Shown here in pieces: positions 51,265-61,773 of a stretch of 64,000 bases of DNA. The notes under the pieces were generated by a model. That model did not search any database, had not been told where the DNA came from, and saw only the letters and a list, made by a program, of their open reading frames with translations. Each line of letters starts with the position of its first letter. The first letter of the stretch is position 1. The stretch comes from Aliiroseovarius sediminis (GTDB taxonomy: Bacteria > Pseudomonadota > Alphaproteobacteria > Rhodobacterales > Rhodobacteraceae), in assembly GCF_022678485.1 (NCBI RefSeq), contig NZ_JALBYP010000032.1:244295-308294 (forward strand). Reading direction: 5' to 3'. The position numbers were made by a program, and so were the translations under genes.

Positions 51265-52524
51265 ATGAGCAACGCCGTGGACCCGCGACATATCGCGGTG
51301 GATTTGTTGGGGGACGTGCTGGACGAGCATCGCTTGCTGTCCGAGGCATTGCCGAAACGGCTGGCCAAAGTTGCCCCCGAAGACCGCGCCCGCACTCAGC
51401 GTCTGACCCTTCTTGCACTCCGCAACATGGATCGGTCTGACCGCATGTTGGGGCCGCATTTGAAAAAACGTCCGCCTGCGCGGGTTCTGAACATTCTGCG
51501 GCTGGGTGTGGCCGAGATCTGCACGGGCGGGGCCGCGCATGGCGTCGTGAATGATTTGGTCGGCGTGACCCGCGCGGGTCGCGAAACCGAGCGGCTGGCC
51601 GGTTTGGTCAACGCCGTTTTGCGCAAGGTGGCGGACGAGGCGGGAAAATGGGACAGCCTGCCGGTCCCGCGCCTGCCAAAATGGCTGCGCAAACCGCTGA
51701 TCGCCGATTACGGCAAGGCACAGGTCGAAGCGATCGAAGCTGTACAGGCGAAGGCGCCTCCGCTTGATCTGACTGCGAGGGGGGACGCTGCTGATCTGGC
51801 GAAACGCCTTGGCGGAACGCTGTTGCCGACAGGATCGGTGCGCTTGCACGATGCCGGGCAGGTGACGGGGCTGGACGGGTATGAGGCGGGGGAATGGTGG
51901 GTGCAGGATGCCTCGGCCACCTTGCCAGCAAAGGTGCTTGCGCCGGATGCGGGTGCGCGGGTGCTGGATATGTGTGCCGCGCCCGGTGGCAAAACGATGC
52001 AACTGGCCGCGATGGGCGCGGATGTGACGGCGCTGGACGTGTCCGAGGTGCGGATGAAGCGCGTGGCTGAAAACCTTGCGCGCACCGGGCTAAAGGCGAC
52101 GTTGGTCATTGGTGACGCGCTGGAATTTGACGAGCCTCAGTTTGACGCAATCCTGCTGGACGCGCCCTGCACAGCCACCGGCACGATCCGCAGGCATCCC
52201 GATTTGCCCCACGCCAAGGATGGCAGCGACTTTCCCGGCCTGTTCGAGTTGCAGGAATACATGATCGACCGCGCCATCGGGCTCTTGAAGCCGGGCGGGT
52301 GTCTGGTTTTTTGCACCTGTAGCCTGCTGATCGACGAGGGCGAAGAGCAGGTGCGCGATGCGCTGGGCCGCCATGCGAACGTGCAGCTTGATCTGGACGC
52401 TCTGCGCCTTCCGGGGGTCGTCGGCGACTGGATCGGACCCGAAGGCCTGCGCATCATGCCTCATTTCAATGCCGATCTTGGCGGGATGGACGGGTTTTTC
52501 ATCACGGCGTTTCGCAAAACCTGA
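51265..52524 (+). CDS. rsmB: RsmB/NOP-family RNA (cytosine-5) methyltransferase
   Basis: A 419-residue protein: an N-terminal NusB-like RNA-binding domain (about 1-140; LTLLALRNMDRSDRML, VNAVLRKVA) and a C-terminal SAM-dependent domain with VLDMCAAPGGKTMQLAAMGADVTALD (blocks DMCAAPGGKT), catalytic-helper LLDAPCTATGTIRRHPD and nucleophile Cys in VFCTCSLLIDEGE. It methylates C967 of 16S rRNA. The ATG at 51265 has AAAGGGA 5-6 bases upstream. Confidence 0.92.
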   Translation: MSNAVDPRHIAVDLLGDVLDEHRLLSEALPKRLAKVAPEDRARTQRLTLLALRNMDRSDRMLGPHLKKRPPARVLNILRLGVAEICTGGAAHGVVNDLVGVTRAGRETERLAGLVNAVLRKVADEAGKWDSLPVPRLPKWLRKPLIADYGKAQVEAIEAVQAKAPPLDLTARGDAADLAKRLGGTLLPTGSVRLHDAGQVTGLDGYEAGEWWVQDASATLPAKVLAPDAGARVLDMCAAPGGKTMQLAAMGADVTALDVSEVRMKRVAENLARTGLKATLVIGDALEFDEPQFDAILLDAPCTATGTIRRHPDLPHAKDGSDFPGLFELQEYMIDRAIGLLKPGGCLVFCTCSLLIDEGEEQVRDALGRHANVQLDLDALRLPGVVGDWIGPEGLRIMPHFNADLGGMDGFFITAFRKT

Positions 52525-52644
52525 CGCGCCTTGTCACAATTCACCGATGACTCTCGTCATGCGGGTCTGTATGCTTTTCCCAAAGCCCCCATCAGAGAGG
52601 GGCGCAAGTTCAACGCTGTTGAATGATTGAGGCGAGGCGTCCCC

Positions 52645-54402
52645 GTGGTTCATCAAGACGGCTTTTCCGGGTTTAAAACCCGTTTCGCGAATCGCTGGCA
52701 GGCGAAGCGCGCGGCTCGTGCGCGGCCTGCGACCGGCTTTGTTTCGCAACCGGAACCCCGCACCATCGGCGCCTATGCGCGCGGTAAGCAGTTGATCGCG
52801 GGCAACTATCTGTTTGCAGGCCATCTTGTGAATGCGCCGGATGCCAACATGTGGGATATCACGCCGCCCAGCCAAGGCTATTCCGAAGAAACGCAAGGGT
52901 TTGTCTGGCTGGATGACTTGGCAAGCGTGGGTGATAGCGAGGCCCGCAAACGGGCGCAGGCTTGGGTCCTGGGCTGGATAGAGCGGTATGGCCGGGGCGT
53001 CGGCGACGGATGGACGCCGGATCTGACCGGGCGACGGCTGATCCGCTGGATCAACCATGCGATTTTCCTGATGGCCGGGATGGATTCCGACCAAAGCCGG
53101 GCCTTCTTCCGCTCGCTTGGACAGCAGACCATCTTTTTATCGCGCAGGTGGCACGCCGCCACCCCCGGCCTGCCCCGGTTCGAGGCGCTGACCGGGTTGA
53201 TCTATGCTGGGCTGGGGCTTGAGGGGATGGAACGTCACGTCGCCCCCGCCGTGAAGGCGCTTGCGCGGGAATGTGCCGATCAGATCGACGCCGAGGGCGG
53301 GATACCCACCCGTAACCCCGAAGAGTTGTTGGATGTATTTACGCTTCTGAACTGGGCCGCACAGGCCTTGTCCGAAAGCGGTCGACAGGCCGATCCAGCG
53401 CACGTTAAGGCGATCAAGCGGATCGCGCCGACCTTGCGCGCGCTCAGACACGCTGATGGTGGACTGGCGCGGTTTCATGGCGGTGGGCGTGGACTTGAGG
53501 GGCGACTGGACCATGCGCTTGCATCGTCCGGTGTACGGGCGCGGCCGTTTACTGGGCTTGCGATGGGATACACGCGCCTCAACGCGGGGCGGTCTAGCTT
53601 GATCATGGACACCGCGCGGCCCCCAACCGGGCTCGCATCTGCGAATGCCCATGCCTCGACCCTTGCATTTGAGCTGACTTCAGGGCGGCGTCCGTTGATC
53701 GTGAATTGCGGGTCGGGCGCGCATTTCGGCGCGGAATGGCACAAGGCCGGACGCGCCACGCCATCACATTCCGTTCTGGGGCTGGCCGGTCTGTCATCGT
53801 CACGGTTGGGCGCGGCTCAGAACTATGGCGGTGGAGCGAAGGTTTTTTTGACCACAACGCCAGCGCACATCCATCTGCAACGCCAGGACGACGCCACCGG
53901 CACCGGCATTGGTGTGGTCGCGGCACATGATGGCTATGTCGCGAGCCACGGCCTGACCCATATGCGCCGGATTGAGCTTAGCCCGGATGGGCGTGGTGTG
54001 TCGGGCGAAGACACGCTGGCCGCCGTCGCCGACGCAGACCAGGCGCGGTTTGATCGCGCGATGGACCAGGTGGCGCTGCAAGGCGTCCAGTATCACGTCC
54101 GTTTCCACTTGCACCCCGACGTGGATGCGACGCTTGATCTGGGGGGAACAGCTGTATCCATGGCGCTCAGGTCCGGGGAAATCTGGGTTTTCCGCTTTGA
54201 AGGACGTGGCGAATTGACGCTGGAGGGCAGCGTTTATTTGGAAAAGACACGTTTGAAGCCGCGCAAAACGAAACAAGTGGTTCTATCTGGCGTCGCAATG
54301 GATTATGCGACACGCATCCGCTGGACGCTGGCCAAGGCGCAGGAAACCCCGTCGGTTTTGCGCGACCTTGAACGCGGCGATGTGGCGGAGCTGCCAAGTT
54401 AA
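52645..54402 (+). CDS. Heparinase II/III family protein
   Basis: About 585 residues. The first about 300 form an alpha/alpha toroid typical of polysaccharide lyases (RRLIRWINHAIFLMAGMDSDQ, QTIFLSRRWH), and the remaining part a beta-sheet Hepar_II_III domain (ANAHASTLAFELTSGRRPLIVNCGSG; blocks HASTLAFELTSG and VNCGSG). The rsmB / heparinase-like / purH order is common in Rhodobacterales, and the true substrate is unknown; it may act on cell-envelope polysaccharide. The start is uncertain: GTG 52645 after GAGGCG, or TTG 52627. Confidence 0.85.
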   Translation: MVHQDGFSGFKTRFANRWQAKRAARARPATGFVSQPEPRTIGAYARGKQLIAGNYLFAGHLVNAPDANMWDITPPSQGYSEETQGFVWLDDLASVGDSEARKRAQAWVLGWIERYGRGVGDGWTPDLTGRRLIRWINHAIFLMAGMDSDQSRAFFRSLGQQTIFLSRRWHAATPGLPRFEALTGLIYAGLGLEGMERHVAPAVKALARECADQIDAEGGIPTRNPEELLDVFTLLNWAAQALSESGRQADPAHVKAIKRIAPTLRALRHADGGLARFHGGGRGLEGRLDHALASSGVRARPFTGLAMGYTRLNAGRSSLIMDTARPPTGLASANAHASTLAFELTSGRRPLIVNCGSGAHFGAEWHKAGRATPSHSVLGLAGLSSSRLGAAQNYGGGAKVFLTTTPAHIHLQRQDDATGTGIGVVAAHDGYVASHGLTHMRRIELSPDGRGVSGEDTLAAVADADQARFDRAMDQVALQGVQYHVRFHLHPDVDATLDLGGTAVSMALRSGEIWVFRFEGRGELTLEGSVYLEKTRLKPRKTKQVVLSGVAMDYATRIRWTLAKAQETPSVLRDLERGDVAELPS

Positions 54403-54423
54403 GAGCCAAAGGGGCCAACAGCC

Positions 54424-56013
54424 ATGACCGACCTTCATCCCGTGCGCCGCGCGCTGATTTCCGTTTCCGACAAAACCGGCCTGATTGATCTGGGCAAATC
54501 GCTGGAAGAGCGCGGGATTGAAATCCTGTCCACCGGCGGGTCAGCCAAGGTGTTGCGTGATGCGGGCGTGGCGGTGAAGGACGTGGCCGATGTCACTGAC
54601 TTTCCCGAGATGATGGATGGGCGCGTCAAAACCCTTCACCCGATGGTGCATGGCGGCCTGTTGGCCCTACGCGACAATCATGATCATGTTGCGGCGATGG
54701 AAGAACACGGCATCTGGGCCATCGACCTGCTTGTAGCGAATCTTTATCCGTTTGAGACAACTGTTGCCTCGGGCGCCGATGATGAAACCTGTATCGAGAA
54801 TATCGACATTGGCGGCCCCGCAATGATTCGCGCAGCGGCCAAAAACCACGCTTTTGTGACCGTGGTGGTGGATGTCGAAGACTACCCCAAGCTGTTGGGT
54901 GATCTGGATCAGCACGACGGGTCGACATGCCCGAAACTCCGCAAGAAACTGGCACAGAAAGCCTATGCGCGGACAGCGGCATATGATGCGGCTGTTTCGA
55001 ACTGGATGGCCGATGCACTTGAACTGAAAGCACCTCATCGGCGCGCCTTTGCGGGCAAGTGGAAACAGACACTTCGTTATGGCGAAAACAGCCACCAGAA
55101 TGCGGCGTTCTATACCGATGGGTCGAACCGTCCGGGTGTGGCGACGGCCCAGCAGTTGCAGGGCAAGGAACTTAGCTACAACAACATCAACGACACCGAC
55201 GCTGCGTTTGAACTGGTGGCGGAGTTTGACCCTGCCGACAGCCCCGCCGTTGCGATCATCAAACACGCGAATCCGTGCGGTGTTGCGCAAGGCGCGACGT
55301 TGGCCGAGGCGTATCAAAAGGCGTTCGACTGCGACCGCACCTCGGCCTTTGGTGGCATCGTCGCCCTGAACCGGCCTCTGGACGCAGCAACTGCCGCGAA
55401 GATCACCGAGATTTTCACCGAGGTCGTCATCGCCCCCGGTGCGTCCGACGAAGCGCGCGAGATATTTGCCGCCAAGAAAAACCTGCGCCTTCTGCTGACG
55501 GATGGCTTGCCCGATCCCCGCGCGCCGCTGACAGCGTACAAGCAGGTTTCTGGTGGTCTGCTCGTGCAGGACAAAGACGTGGGATATGTGGGGATGGACG
55601 ATCTGAAGGTTGTGACCGAAAAAGCTCCGACGGATGAGCAATTGCGCGATCTTCTGTTCGCATGGAAGGTCGGCAAGCACGTAAAATCCAACGCGATCGT
55701 CTATGTGAAAGACCTTGCGACTGTCGGTGTGGGCGCGGGCCAAATGAGCCGACTGGACAGCGCCAATGTCGCTGCCGCGAAAGCGCAGCGGATGGCGGAC
55801 GAGCTTGGTTTGCCTGAAAGCCTTGCCAAAGGCTCGGCTGTGGCGTCGGATGCGTTTTTTCCCTTCCCTGATGGTCTGCTTGAGGCTGCAGCGGCAGGGG
55901 CCGCTTGCGTGATCCAGCCTGGTGGCTCGATGCGCGATAACGAGGTGATCGACGCCGCTAACGAAGCCGGTCTTGCCATGGTGTTCACTGGCATGCGCCA
56001 TTTCCGGCACTGA
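54424..56013 (+). CDS. purH: Bifunctional AICAR transformylase / IMP cyclohydrolase
   Basis: A 529-residue PurH: an N-terminal MGS-like IMP cyclohydrolase domain ([42 protein letters not shown]) and a C-terminal AICAR formyltransferase domain ([50 protein letters not shown]; blocks SNAIVYVKD and GAGQMSR). It does the last two steps of purine synthesis to IMP. Full length; 21 bases after the heparinase-like gene. Confidence 0.97.
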   Translation: MTDLHPVRRALISVSDKTGLIDLGKSLEERGIEILSTGGSAKVLRDAGVAVKDVADVTDFPEMMDGRVKTLHPMVHGGLLALRDNHDHVAAMEEHGIWAIDLLVANLYPFETTVASGADDETCIENIDIGGPAMIRAAAKNHAFVTVVVDVEDYPKLLGDLDQHDGSTCPKLRKKLAQKAYARTAAYDAAVSNWMADALELKAPHRRAFAGKWKQTLRYGENSHQNAAFYTDGSNRPGVATAQQLQGKELSYNNINDTDAAFELVAEFDPADSPAVAIIKHANPCGVAQGATLAEAYQKAFDCDRTSAFGGIVALNRPLDAATAAKITEIFTEVVIAPGASDEAREIFAAKKNLRLLLTDGLPDPRAPLTAYKQVSGGLLVQDKDVGYVGMDDLKVVTEKAPTDEQLRDLLFAWKVGKHVKSNAIVYVKDLATVGVGAGQMSRLDSANVAAAKAQRMADELGLPESLAKGSAVASDAFFPFPDGLLEAAAAGAACVIQPGGSMRDNEVIDAANEAGLAMVFTGMRHFRH

Positions 56014-56020
56014 CCTGACC

Positions 56021-56491
56021 ATGCGTGTGTTGCTGATAGCGGCCATTCTGGCCTTCGCTTTGGATCAGGGCACCAAGTATCATGCGCTATACGTGCTTGA
56101 TCTGGACCGCGTCGGCGTGGTCCAGATCTGGCCCCCTTATCTGGTCTATCAGATGGCGTGGAACACCGGCGTCAATTTCGGCTTGTTTGGGTCAGACGGC
56201 GTGACGATGCGTTGGGTTTTGGTGGCGCTTAGCGTTGTGATCTCGGCTTGGGTCGTCGTCTGGATTCGTAAGGAAAAGCTTGGTCGACTGGCCCACATCT
56301 CGGCCGGATTGCTGGTTGGTGGCGCGCTGGGAAATGCGGTGGACCGCATATATTACGGTGCCGTCGTGGATTTTCTGAACATGTCCTGCTGCGGCATACA
56401 GAACCCATTTTCGTTCAATGTGGCCGACATTTTCGTATTTGCGGGCGCCATTGGTCTGGTTCTCTTCTCTTCATCGAAGAAGACCCCGTGA
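56021..56491 (+). CDS. lspA: Lipoprotein signal peptidase (signal peptidase II)
   Basis: A 156-residue, four-helix protease. The catalytic aspartates are in [15 protein letters not shown] and [12 protein letters not shown], and NTGVNFGLF is the conserved loop after helix 1. It removes signal peptides of prolipoproteins such as the next gene's product. The ATG at 56021 is 7 bases after the purH stop. Confidence 0.9.
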   Translation: MRVLLIAAILAFALDQGTKYHALYVLDLDRVGVVQIWPPYLVYQMAWNTGVNFGLFGSDGVTMRWVLVALSVVISAWVVVWIRKEKLGRLAHISAGLLVGGALGNAVDRIYYGAVVDFLNMSCCGIQNPFSFNVADIFVFAGAIGLVLFSSSKKTP

Positions 56492-56544
56492 CGCGCGTTT
56501 CCAGATGGGCTAAGAAGCGGTAGGAAACGAGGGTTCTGCGTCAC

Positions 56545-57072
56545 ATGAGATGTTATTCCGTAAAGCTTTTGACCGCTCTTTGCGCTGGTATTTTTCTGAC
56601 CGCCTGTTCCGGCGGTGATCCCGATCTGATGAACTTCCGGGCAAGCCAGAGCGGTCCGGACGAATTCTCGATTCTGCCGACCAAACCGCTGCAAGAGCCG
56701 AAAAGTTATGCTGATTTGCCGCCACCGACGCCGGGGGCCAGCAACCTCAGCGATCCGACCCCCAATGCCGACGCGGTGGCAGCGCTTGGCGGACAGCTTC
56801 GCAACACTGGTCTTCGGGGTGGCGAAGGGGCGCTGGTGACGGCGGCCAGCCGACATGGCGTCGCATCTGGAATTCGCACCCAACTGGCTGCCGAAGACCT
56901 GAAATGGCGACAGGAAAACCGGGGCAAGGTGCTTGAGCGTTTGTTTAACGTGAACGTCTATTACCGCGCCTACGAGGCGCAAGAACTTGACCAGCACCGC
57001 GAGCTTGAGCGCCTGCGCCGTCTGGGCATCTGGACACCTGCCGCCCCACCCAACCCGGTGGTGGCGCAATAA
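56545..57072 (+). CDS. DUF3035 lipoprotein (BamF-like)
   Basis: A 175-residue lipoprotein: signal peptide with lipobox LTAC at about residue 21, a short acidic linker, the conserved RASQSGPDEFSILPTKPL segment and PPPTPGASNLSDPTP, then an Arg/Glu-rich helical end. This is DUF3035, which to my knowledge is the alphaproteobacterial BAM-complex partner BamF. It directly follows lspA, and a terminator comes after it. Confidence 0.8.
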   Translation: MRCYSVKLLTALCAGIFLTACSGGDPDLMNFRASQSGPDEFSILPTKPLQEPKSYADLPPPTPGASNLSDPTPNADAVAALGGQLRNTGLRGGEGALVTAASRHGVASGIRTQLAAEDLKWRQENRGKVLERLFNVNVYYRAYEAQELDQHRELERLRRLGIWTPAAPPNPVVAQ

Positions 57073-57084
57073 TGGCGCAATGAC

Positions 57085-57106
57085 GGGGGCCGGTCGGCCC
57101 CCTTTT
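57085..57106 (+). terminator. Rho-independent terminator after the DUF3035 lipoprotein gene
   Basis: A 7-bp stem GGGGGCC / GGCCCCC with a GGTC loop and TTTT, 12 bases after the stop. Confidence 0.8.
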
Positions 57107-57191
57107 CCGTCGCCCGATCACAACTGCGTTTGCCCGTCTTGAAGCCCGCGCGATCGGGCGTAATTTGACCACGAACAAATAGGAGCGATTG

Positions 57192-58529
57192 ATGCGGTTT
57201 CTTCTTGCTGCTTTTTTTGCCATAGGGCTTGGTGCGTCTGCCGTCGCAAAGGATGGCGTCACCGATTTCACCTTGGACAACGGGCTTCAGGTCGTGGTGA
57301 TCGAAGACCACCGTGCGCCGGTGGTGGTGCACATGCTGTGGTATCGCGCGGGTGCGGCGGACGAGGAACCCGGCGTGTCCGGCATCGCGCATTTTCTGGA
57401 ACACCTGTTGTTCAAGGCCACCGACAACATGGAAGCAGGCGAGCTAAGCCGGGTCGTTGCGGAAAACGGGGGGTCGGATAACGCCTTCACGTCGCAGGAC
57501 TATACCGCCTATTTCCAACGCGTCGCCGCCGACCGTCTGGGTCTGATGATGCAGATGGAAGCCGACCGGATGCGTAACCTGCGGCTGACGGAAGATGACA
57601 TTGCGACCGAACGGAACGTCATTCTGGAAGAACGCGCGCAACGCACGGACAGCAATCCCTCGTCCTTGTTCCATGAACAAATGAATGCGGCGGCGTTTCT
57701 GAACCACCCCTACGGCACGCCGATCATCGGCTGGCGGCACGAAGCCGCGCAACTGTCGCGGGCGGATGCTCTGGCGTTTTACAAGCGGTTTTATGCGCCG
57801 AACAACGCGATCCTGATCGTCGCCGGTGACGTGACCCCCGACGAGGTTCGCACGCTGGCGCAAGAGCATTACGGCCCGTTGAAGCCCACACCCGATCTGA
57901 CCGAACGCGAACGCTTGACCGAGCCGCCGCATCTGGCCGAACGTCGCTTGCGGTTTGAAGATCCGCGTGTCTCGCAACCTTACGTGTATCGTCAGTATCT
58001 GGCTCCTGAACGTGACACGGGTGCGCAGGAACAGGCCGCCGCGCTGGTCTATCTGGCCGATATTCTTGGTGGCAACGGGGCGACGTCCGTGCTTGGCCGT
58101 GCGCTTCAGTTCGAAAACCCCATCGCGGTCTATGCGGGCGCGGGTTATGGATCGGTGATGCTGGACGATACCGAGTTTTCGCTGGTCGTTTATCCAACGC
58201 CAGACACCACCCTGGCCGAAGCTGAAGCGGCATTGGACCGCGAGATCGCGAAGTTTCTGGAAACTGGCATCGACCCAGAACAGTTCGAGCGCATAAAGTT
58301 TCAAATCCGCGCCGATCAGATCTATGCGCAAGACAACGCGATGGCGCGTGCGCAGCGTTATGGCCGTGCGTTGACCTCGGGCCTGACGATCGAGGATGTT
58401 CAGGCTTGGCCGGACGTGTTGCAGGCCGTTACGCGCGAACAGGTTATGGAAGCGGCGCGCGATTTGTTTGATGATCGCCGATCCGTCACCGGCTGGCTTG
58501 TTCCCGAAGGTGGAGAGGAAATGAAATGA
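57192..58529 (+). CDS. M16-family zinc metallopeptidase, catalytic subunit
   Basis: A 445-residue periplasmic peptidase: signal peptide (about 20 residues, ending ASAVA), the inverted zinc motif HFLEH in GIAHFLEHLLFKAT, and the further Glu ligand about 75 residues on in ERNVILEERAQR. M16 enzymes degrade peptides in a closed chamber. The ATG at 57192 follows AGGAG by 6 bases. It overlaps the next gene (ATGA), which encodes the non-catalytic partner. Confidence 0.92.
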   Translation: MRFLLAAFFAIGLGASAVAKDGVTDFTLDNGLQVVVIEDHRAPVVVHMLWYRAGAADEEPGVSGIAHFLEHLLFKATDNMEAGELSRVVAENGGSDNAFTSQDYTAYFQRVAADRLGLMMQMEADRMRNLRLTEDDIATERNVILEERAQRTDSNPSSLFHEQMNAAAFLNHPYGTPIIGWRHEAAQLSRADALAFYKRFYAPNNAILIVAGDVTPDEVRTLAQEHYGPLKPTPDLTERERLTEPPHLAERRLRFEDPRVSQPYVYRQYLAPERDTGAQEQAAALVYLADILGGNGATSVLGRALQFENPIAVYAGAGYGSVMLDDTEFSLVVYPTPDTTLAEAEAALDREIAKFLETGIDPEQFERIKFQIRADQIYAQDNAMARAQRYGRALTSGLTIEDVQAWPDVLQAVTREQVMEAARDLFDDRRSVTGWLVPEGGEEMK

Positions 58530-59836
58530 TGCGTCTGATTTATGCTTTTGTCACGTTGCTGATTGTAACCTTCCCCGCCCGCGCCGAGATTGCCATTCAG
58601 GAAATCACGACACCCGCCGGCATCAACGCATGGTTGGTTGAAGAACACAGCCTGCCATTTACTGCTTTGGAAATCCGGTTTCGTGGCGGCACCTCGCTGG
58701 ATCGGCCCGGCAAGCGCGGCGCGGTGAACCTGATGGTCGGGTTGCTGGAAGAAGGCGCAGGCGACATGGACGCGCGCGCCTTTTCTGAAGCGCGCGAAAG
58801 TCTTGCTGCATCGTTCGGGTTTGGCGCCTATGACGACGCGATCACTATCTCGGCGCAGTTTCTGACAGAGAACCGCGATGCGGCTGTCGCGCTTTTGCAC
58901 ACTGCGCTGACTCAGCCTCGGTTTGACGACACCGCCATCGAACGTGTGCGCGCGCAGGTCATGTCGCACCTGTCGTCCCGCGTGACTGACCCCAATGCAA
59001 TCGCGGGCAACACTTGGGACAAGATGGCATTTGGCGACCATCCCTATGGCTCTTATCGGTCAGGCACGTCTGACAGCGTGGCCGCGCTGACGCGCGATGA
59101 CTTGATGGCGGCGATGGCGGACGCCATTGCGCTGGATCGGATTTATGTGTCGGCGGTGGGCGACATCACCGCGGATGAGCTGAGCGAATTGCTGGACCAG
59201 TTGTTTGACGGGCTGCCCGCGACGGGCGCCCCCATGCCGCCCCGCGCAGATTTCGCGCTGGACGGTGGCACCACGGTTGTGCCCTTCGACACGCCGCAAT
59301 CGGTCGCGATGTTCGGTCAGGCTGGGATTGATCGCGAAGACCCCGATTTTTTCGCCGCTTTCGTCGTGAACGAGGTGCTGGGCGGGCGCAGTTCCAACTC
59401 GCGCCTGATGAAAGAGGTGCGCGAAAAACGGGGGCTGACCTATGGCATCGGCACCTATCTGGCCGATCCTGATTTGTCGGAAACGATCATGGGGCATTTT
59501 TCCAGCCAGAACGACACGATGGGGCAAGCCATCGACGTGGTGCGGGCCGAATGGGAAAAGATTGCCGAGGACGGCATTACACAGGCGGAACTGACCGCCG
59601 CGCAGACCTATCTGACCGGCTCATACCCGCTGCGTTTCGATGGCAACGCGAATATCGCCAACATCATGGTCTCGATGCAGATGGAAGGCTTGGCGGTCGA
59701 CTATATCGCCACGCGCAACGATCAGGTGATGGCGGTCACGCTAGAGGACGCAAAGCGTGTTGCTTCGCGCCTTTATGACCCCGATGCGTTGCATTTCGTG
59801 ATCGTCGGCCAGCCCGAAGGCGTTGTGTCAAACTAG
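58526..59836 (+). CDS. M16-family peptidase homologue lacking the zinc motif
   Basis: A 436-residue partner of the preceding peptidase: signal peptide (ending PARAE), the M16 fold, but the HxxEH place reads NLMVGLLEEGAGDM, so no zinc is bound. The R/Y motif that closes substrate-binding in the second half is present (KRGLTYGIGTYLADPDL, here EKRGLTYGIG). Catalytic and inactive M16 chains normally form a heterodimer. It is translationally coupled to the catalytic gene. Confidence 0.9.
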   Translation: MMRLIYAFVTLLIVTFPARAEIAIQEITTPAGINAWLVEEHSLPFTALEIRFRGGTSLDRPGKRGAVNLMVGLLEEGAGDMDARAFSEARESLAASFGFGAYDDAITISAQFLTENRDAAVALLHTALTQPRFDDTAIERVRAQVMSHLSSRVTDPNAIAGNTWDKMAFGDHPYGSYRSGTSDSVAALTRDDLMAAMADAIALDRIYVSAVGDITADELSELLDQLFDGLPATGAPMPPRADFALDGGTTVVPFDTPQSVAMFGQAGIDREDPDFFAAFVVNEVLGGRSSNSRLMKEVREKRGLTYGIGTYLADPDLSETIMGHFSSQNDTMGQAIDVVRAEWEKIAEDGITQAELTAAQTYLTGSYPLRFDGNANIANIMVSMQMEGLAVDYIATRNDQVMAVTLEDAKRVASRLYDPDALHFVIVGQPEGVVSN

Positions 59837-59907
59837 CCACTTAGCCGGCAAAGCCTCGGTGATTTCGCGATGGTCGAATCGGCGCGCGATATGCTAGGTT
59901 TTGTGGT

Positions 59908-61773
59908 ATGCCCGAGGACAGCCCCCATATAAGCCCGGCGCGTGCCTTTCACCGCCGCCTGATGATCCGCCAGCTGGATGACGCTGCGATCAATCGCATC
60001 GCGGCAGGTGAAGTCGTGGAACGCCCCGCATCTGCCGTCAAGGAGTTGGTGGAAAATGCGCTGGATGCGGGTGCAACGCGGGTAGAAGTCGCTTATGCGG
60101 ATGGCGGCAAAACTCTGATCCGTGTCACCGATGATGGGTGCGGTATTGCCCCCGATGATCTGCCTTTGGCACTTTCGCGCCATGCGACATCTAAGATCGA
60201 CGGATCGGACCTTCTGGACATTCACACCTTTGGTTTCCGGGGCGAGGCATTGCCGTCGCTTGGGTCAGTGGGGCGGCTGACGATCACCTCGCGGGCCGAC
60301 GGTTTCGATGCCGCTACGATCCGCGTTGCCGGCGGGGTTGCAAGCCCTGTGAAACCCGCCGCATTGTCTGGCGGCACGGTGGTTGAGTTGCGCGATCTGT
60401 TTTTCGCCACACCCGCGCGGCTGAAATTCATGCGCACCGATCGGGCCGAGGCTCAGGCGATCACCGACGTGATCAAGCGCCTTGCGATGGCTGAACCGCA
60501 TGTGGGTTTCACCCTGCGTGATGTGTCGGGCGGGGGCGAGGGGCGCGTGACTTTCCGCGCCGATCCTGAAACCGGCGATATGTTCGATGCGCTGGGCGGG
60601 CGGCTTGGGTCGATCCTTGGGCGCGATTTTTCGGATAATGCGATCCAGATTGATGCGGAACGCGACGGGCTGCGCCTGACAGGGTTTGCGGCGCTTCCAA
60701 CCTATTCGCGCGGCGCGGCGGTGGCCCAGTTTCTGTTCGTCAATGGCCGCCCCGTCAAGGACAAGCTGCTGACCGGCGCGCTGCGAGCGGCCTATTTCGA
60801 TTTCCTCAGCCGTGACCGGCACCCGGCGGCGGCGCTGTTTGTCACTTGCGACCCGCATCTGGTCGACGTGAACGTCCACCCCGCGAAATCCGAGGTGCGG
60901 TTTCGCGAACCGGGCCTCGCGCGTGGCTTGATCGTGTCGGGGTTGCGGCACGCGTTGGCAAACGCTGGGCACCGCGCCTCGACCACGGTTGCGGGCGCGA
61001 CCTTGGGTGCGATGCGACCTGAACAACCAGCGGCGCGCGTTTATCAAATGGACCGCCCCGGCGCGGGCGCAATACGGCACGCCTACACCTCGCAGGCCCC
61101 CGGCTCTGACATGCCGGGCTTTGCCGAAATGTCGGCGCCCTCCGGCCGTTTCGATCCGGTGATCGAGCCTGATTCAGAATGCCCGCAAGAGGCGCTGCCC
61201 CTTGGCGCTGCCCGCGCGCAGGTGCACGAGAACTACATCATCGCGCAGACGGAAACCGGTATGGTAATCGTGGATCAACATGCGGCGCATGAACGCTTGG
61301 TCTATGAAAAACTCAAACGTCAGATGGCGGAAAACGGTGTGGCCCGGCAAGCGCTGCTTATACCAGAAATTGTCGAGCTATCGGCTGGTGACGTGGCGCG
61401 GCTGCTGGAAGTCGCGGATGACCTTGCCCAGATGGGGCTTGTCATCGAACCCTTCGGCGGCGATGCCGTCGCCGTGCGCGAAACCCCGGCCATTCTGGGC
61501 GAGATTAACGCGACCGCGATGATCAAGGACGTGCTGGACGAACTGGCGGACCTTGGTGACAGCAACAAGGTACAGGCCAAAGTCGAGGCCGTGTTGTCCC
61601 GCGTTGCCTGTCACGGCTCGATCCGGTCAGGTCGCTGGATGCGACCCGAGGAGATGAATGCCCTGCTGCGTGAAATGGAGGCCACGCCCCATTCCGGCCA
61701 GTGCAACCACGGGCGCCCCACCTATGTGGAACTGAAACTCGCAGATATCGAAAGGCTGTTTGGCCGCACATGA
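59908..61773 (+). CDS. mutL: DNA mismatch repair protein MutL
   Basis: About 603-621 residues. GHKL ATPase motifs: [26 protein letters not shown] and [15 protein letters not shown] (block GFRGEAL). The C-terminal domain has [12 protein letters not shown], which fits the DQHA-X2-E-X4-E endonuclease motif, and CNHGRPT, so this is a nicking MutL as expected for a species without MutH. The family start resembles [22 protein letters not shown], which suggests the ATG at 59962; neither it nor 59908 has a clear ribosome site. Confidence 0.95.
   Translation: MPEDSPHISPARAFHRRLMIRQLDDAAINRIAAGEVVERPASAVKELVENALDAGATRVEVAYADGGKTLIRVTDDGCGIAPDDLPLALSRHATSKIDGSDLLDIHTFGFRGEALPSLGSVGRLTITSRADGFDAATIRVAGGVASPVKPAALSGGTVVELRDLFFATPARLKFMRTDRAEAQAITDVIKRLAMAEPHVGFTLRDVSGGGEGRVTFRADPETGDMFDALGGRLGSILGRDFSDNAIQIDAERDGLRLTGFAALPTYSRGAAVAQFLFVNGRPVKDKLLTGALRAAYFDFLSRDRHPAAALFVTCDPHLVDVNVHPAKSEVRFREPGLARGLIVSGLRHALANAGHRASTTVAGATLGAMRPEQPAARVYQMDRPGAGAIRHAYTSQAPGSDMPGFAEMSAPSGRFDPVIEPDSECPQEALPLGAARAQVHENYIIAQTETGMVIVDQHAAHERLVYEKLKRQMAENGVARQALLIPEIVELSAGDVARLLEVADDLAQMGLVIEPFGGDAVAVRETPAILGEINATAMIKDVLDELADLGDSNKVQAKVEAVLSRVACHGSIRSGRWMRPEEMNALLREMEATPHSGQCNHGRPTYVELKLADIERLFGRT

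Noticed and set aside
54667..56046. A 459-codon minus-strand open frame over purH
   Set aside because: Antisense shadow of an intact purH.
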